7,971 nucleotides of DNA from Gammaproteobacteria bacterium (GTDB taxonomy: Bacteria; Pseudomonadota; Gammaproteobacteria; Chromatiales; Chromatiaceae). The stretch lies in assembly GCA_030621975.1 (NCBI GenBank), contig JAUXGQ010000055.1, forward strand, positions 1 to 7,971, written 5' to 3'. Of the stretch, positions 5,897-7,971 are shown piece after piece (within the stretch, counting starts at the first letter, position 1; each line of letters opens with the position of its first letter). Made by a program: the position numbers and the translations under genes. Below the pieces are notes generated by a model. The model saw only the letters and a list, made by a program, of their open reading frames with translations, did not search any database and was not told where the DNA came from.

Positions 5897-6469
5897 TCAG
5901 TCTTCTTTGGCCCGGGACACGTATTGGCCGGTGCGGGTATCCACCTTGATGGACTCACCCGTCTGCACGAAAAGCGGGATGCGGACAACGGCGCCGGTTT
6001 CCAGGGTGGCCGGCTTACCGCCGCCACCGGAGGTGTCACCTTTGAGACCTGGATCCGTCTCCGTAATGGACAGCACCACGAAATTCGGGGGGTCGACGCT
6101 CAAGGGACTGCCGTTCCACAGGGTGACGACACAAATGTCCTGATCCTTCAGCCACTTGGCGGTCTCGCCGAGCGCGTTGACATCCGCCTGGTATTGCTCG
6201 TAGGTTTGAGTATCCATGAAACACCAGAATTCACCGTCGTTATAGAGGTACTGCAGGTTTACTTCGATGACATCGGCGGCTTGCACCGAGTCGCCGGATT
6301 TGAAGGTGCGTTCGATGACCCGACCGGTCTTCAGATTGCGGATCTTGACCCGGTTGAAGGCCTGACCTTTGCCGGGTTTCACAAATTCGTTTTCAATGAT
6401 GGAGCAGGGATCCCCGTCCAGCATAATCTTCAGGCCACCTTTGAATTCGTTGGTACTATAGCTTGCCAT
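5897..6469 (-). CDS. efp: Elongation factor P
   Basis: EF-P binds between the ribosomal P and E sites and speeds peptide bond formation at consecutive prolines. The 190-residue protein has the usual three beta-barrel domains and is close to E. coli EF-P throughout. The N-terminal KOW-like domain includes EFVKPGKGQAF (28-38) with the modified lysine K34. An OB domain follows with LYNDGEFWCFMD, and the C-terminal OB domain carries GDTSGGGGKPATLETGAVVRIPLFV and ends DTRTGQYVSRAKED. K34 and the flanking P-G-K-G match the substrate of EpmA/EpmB and not of the rhamnosyl system. The start is fixed by family alignment (MASYSTNEF) and a GAGG site (complement of 6475-6478) five nt upstream. The frame stays open further upstream, but that would run into epmB coding sequence. 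It heads an efp-epmA operon and diverges from epmB. Confidence 0.98.
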   Translation of the reverse strand: MASYSTNEFKGGLKIMLDGDPCSIIENEFVKPGKGQAFNRVKIRNLKTGRVIERTFKSGDSVQAADVIEVNLQYLYNDGEFWCFMDTQTYEQYQADVNALGETAKWLKDQDICVVTLWNGSPLSVDPPNFVVLSITETDPGLKGDTSGGGGKPATLETGAVVRIPLFVQTGESIKVDTRTGQYVSRAKED

Positions 6470-6503
6470 GTCATCCTCACCAAACATCCAGATTGCGCGG
6501 CGT

Positions 6504-6533
6504 ATGATACCCCGAAGTTCCAAGGTTTGGCAG
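6504..6533 (-). promoter_or_regulatory. Candidate promoter of efp-epmA
   Basis: On the minus strand CTGCCA (complement of 6528-6533) and TATCAT (complement of 6504-6509) give four of six and five of six matches with an 18-nt spacer. Transcription would start near 6497 with a leader of about 28 nt containing the GAGG site. The -10 overlaps the probable ATG of epmB, so promoter and start codon share bases. Confidence 0.4.
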
Positions 6534-7508
6534 GGTCCACCATGGCGAAAGGCACTGAGTGAGGCCTTCACCCGCCCCGAGGCGCTGTTCGAGTACCTCA
6601 GACTCGACCCCTCCCTGCTCCCCGCGGCCAAAGCCGCGGCCAAGACTTTCCGGCTGCGCGTGCCGCGCGGCTATGCCCGCCGTATCCGACCAGGCGACAT
6701 CGAGGATCCTCTGCTGCGCCAAATCCTGCCTGCGGCCGCCGAATTCGATCCGCAGCCGGGTTTCACTCAGGATCCGGTTGGCGATCTGGCCGCCGGATCC
6801 ACGCCCGGAGTGCTCCACAAATACCAGGGGCGCGCGCTGCTGATCAGCACGGCGAGCTGCGCCGTCAACTGCCGTTTCTGTTTCCGGCGTCACTTCCCCT
6901 ACGCGGACGCCCGCGCGGAGCGGGACCAATGGGCGACCACCCTGAAATTTCTCGCCCATAACCCGAATATCGATGAGGTCATCCTCAGCGGCGGCGATCC
7001 CCTGCTCCTCGATGATCCAAAACTGGCCGGGCTGGCGGCCCGCCTGGATCGGATCCCTCACCTCCTGCGGCTGCGCGTTCATTCCCGAATCCCGATCGTA
7101 TTGCCCGAGCGTGTCTGCGGCGAGCTCCTCGCCTGGATGACCCGTTCCCGGCTCACCCCGGTGATGGTCGTCCACTGCAATCACCCGAACGAACTGGCTG
7201 ACGACGTGCTGCGGGCCCTGGAGTCCATTCGCTCAGCGGGGATAACACTGCTTAATCAGTCTGTTCTCCTGCGCGGCGTAAACGACCGCGCGGAAGTGCT
7301 TTCCGAACTAAGCGTCAAACTCTTCGACGCAGGGGTGCTACCCTACTATCTGCACCTGCTGGACCGGGTTCAGGGGGCGGCTCATTTCGATGTCCCGGAA
7401 CAGGAGGCGCGATTCATTTATCAACGTCTCCGCGAGTGTCTGCCTGGGTATCTGGTACCGCGCATGGTGCGGGAACAGGCAGGGGCGGCTGCAAAAGTGC
7501 CGCTCTGA
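6504..7508 (+). CDS. epmB: EF-P lysine 2,3-aminomutase EpmB (YjeK)
   Basis: EpmB is a radical SAM and PLP enzyme that turns lysine into (R)-beta-lysine for EpmA to load onto EF-P. With this start it has 334 residues. The [4Fe-4S] motif is C119-x3-C123-x2-C126 inside CAVNCRFCFRRHFPYA. The SAM-binding SGGDP is at 162-166. HKYQGRALL (105-113), LRVHSRIPIV (190-199), NQSVLLRGVN (251-260) and YYLHLLDRVQGAAHF (281-295) are all family hallmarks. K331 in the terminal AKVPL is the likely PLP lysine. The C-terminus is a few residues shorter than in E. coli. The ATG at 6504 gives an N-terminus of E. coli length; an ATG at 6468 is also in frame and would overlap the efp start codon by two bases. Neither has a strong ribosome site. 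The gene is divergent from efp, the same arrangement as in E. coli. Confidence 0.96.
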   Translation: MIPRSSKVWQGPPWRKALSEAFTRPEALFEYLRLDPSLLPAAKAAAKTFRLRVPRGYARRIRPGDIEDPLLRQILPAAAEFDPQPGFTQDPVGDLAAGSTPGVLHKYQGRALLISTASCAVNCRFCFRRHFPYADARAERDQWATTLKFLAHNPNIDEVILSGGDPLLLDDPKLAGLAARLDRIPHLLRLRVHSRIPIVLPERVCGELLAWMTRSRLTPVMVVHCNHPNELADDVLRALESIRSAGITLLNQSVLLRGVNDRAEVLSELSVKLFDAGVLPYYLHLLDRVQGAAHFDVPEQEARFIYQRLRECLPGYLVPRMVREQAGAAAKVPL

Positions 7509-7520
7509 TGAAAGAAGGGC

Positions 7521-7554
7521 CTCACCAGGGTTCGGATCCGGTCCGCCTGGTGAG
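7521..7554 (+). terminator. Hairpin after epmB, possible terminator without U-run
   Basis: CTCACCAGG (7521-7529) and CCTGGTGAG (7546-7554) are perfect nine-base arms. An inner CGGA/TCCG stem (7533-7536, 7542-7545) extends the helix past a three-base bulge. It begins 12 nt after the epmB stop. The following bases are AAATCC, not a U-run, so it is not a standard intrinsic terminator; it may act with Rho or protect the mRNA 3' end. Confidence 0.45.
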
Positions 7555-7578
7555 AAATCCGGGCTAACCCCGCGGGAC

Positions 7579-7626
7579 TCAAGTCCAGGGGGAAAAATAC
7601 CGATACAATCAAAAACCTCCTATAAT
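7579..7626 (+). promoter_or_regulatory. Candidate promoter(s) of the last gene
   Basis: Two overlapping possibilities are visible. TATAAT at 7621-7626 is a perfect sigma-70 -10 but has no good -35 at 16-18 nt. Upstream, TCAAG (7579-7583) and CCGATA (7600-7605) resemble a FliA (sigma-28) promoter, but the gap is 16 nt where the E. coli consensus has 15. Either would leave an untranslated leader of roughly 115-135 nt. That leader (about 7633-7748) contains no gene; it shows small stems CGCAA/TTGCG (7678-7692) and CGTGG/CCACG (7691-7722) and no riboswitch I recognise. Confidence 0.35.
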
Positions 7627-7748
7627 CTTTTGGATCAATAACTAAGCTTGGAGCCAAAGGCGAAGGCGGCGGTATTTCGCAATTGCTTTGCGTGGGAAAC
7701 AGCGATACAACAGCCATCCACGAAGGAAGACCACAGCGGAGACATCTA

Positions 7749-7971
7749 ATGGCAGCGGAAGGCCCACTGGGGCTCAGAATACCGGAACAAAAGCAGCCGT
7801 CGTCGGCTGATATGTTTTTGCTGAATCCGGAAAAAACAAATTCCTGGATCGCGGATCTGCCCCTGGCGAATATTGGCGAGACGTCGCGCCGCGGACGCAA
7901 GGCTGGCGTCGCATTCAATCGGACCACCATGCCCCCTAAGATACGGGAAAAGGTAGCGGAAGAACTTCGCG
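7749..7971 (+). CDS. Unrecognised protein, N-terminal 74 residues only
   Basis: The ATG at 7749 has a strong GGAG site (7738-7741) seven nt upstream, and the frame stays open to the window edge. The visible product is soluble-looking and charged, with no signal peptide or membrane segment. A short variable start (residues 1-21) is followed by FLLNPEKTNSWIADLPLANI (23-42), GETSRR, FNRTTMPPKIREKV and EELR, which look like successive amphipathic helices. The W-x-x-x-LPLAN stretch recalls, from memory only, the start of a larger gammaproteobacterial family of unknown function; I cannot name it. An internal ATG at 7812 is an alternative start but has no comparable site. The upstream FliA-like element might hint at a motility regulon, but that is speculation. 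Confidence 0.75.
   Translation, partial: MAAEGPLGLRIPEQKQPSSADMFLLNPEKTNSWIADLPLANIGETSRRGRKAGVAFNRTTMPPKIREKVAEELR

Noticed and set aside
7641..7748. A c-di-GMP (GEMM) or other riboswitch in the leader of the last gene
   Set aside because: I compared it with the GEMM core and found no matching tetraloop receptor or conserved core; only short stems are present.

Overview
The window reads as the chromosome of a GC-rich gammaproteobacterium. The evidence is a YaaA and a proenzyme-type phosphatidylserine decarboxylase that both resemble the E. coli proteins closely, and a complete set of genes for beta-lysylating elongation factor P (efp, epmA, epmB), a modification typical of gammaproteobacteria. 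An alanine-glyoxylate-type aminotransferase and a SCO-family protein would suit an aerobic, possibly autotrophic or sulfur-oxidising lineage such as Chromatiales, but that placement is inference only. Most of the window is ordinary housekeeping DNA. I see no CRISPR array, prophage, insertion sequence, rRNA or tRNA.

Layout. Positions 1-753 hold the 3' part of yaaA (+). Positions 754-1050 lie between two converging genes and hold a 76-nt REP doublet plus a second inverted repeat. A small heat-shock protein (hsp20, -) spans 1051-1479, with a good candidate sigma-32 promoter and a possible 22-codon ORF upstream of it. A class V aminotransferase (+) spans 1739-2920. A membrane-anchored SCO-like protein (+, 3059-3697) overlaps psd (+, 3687-4595) by 11 nt, so the two probably form an operon. 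Positions 4596-4913 are again between converging genes and are filled with REP-type repeats, including a second copy of the 76-nt doublet. Next come epmA (-, 4914-5891) and efp (-, 5897-6469), five bases apart, with epmB (+, 6504-7508) diverging from efp. After a hairpin and an untranslated stretch, the start of an unrecognised gene (+, from 7749) runs off the right edge.

How the genes work together. EpmB isomerises lysine to beta-lysine, EpmA attaches it to Lys34 of EF-P, and modified EF-P rescues ribosomes stalled at proline runs, so 4914-7508 is a self-contained translation-factor module. Psd makes phosphatidylethanolamine in the inner membrane. The SCO-like partner encoded upstream of it is degenerate: it keeps the fold signature but has lost the usual copper-ligand pattern. 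YaaA (peroxide stress) and Hsp20 (heat stress) are independent stress genes that happen to converge.

The points most worth checking are the degenerate SCO protein, the two length-matched REP doublets and the nested REP architecture at 4598-4878, the candidate heat-shock promoter, and the unusual leader of the last, truncated gene. I found no convincing new multi-gene system.
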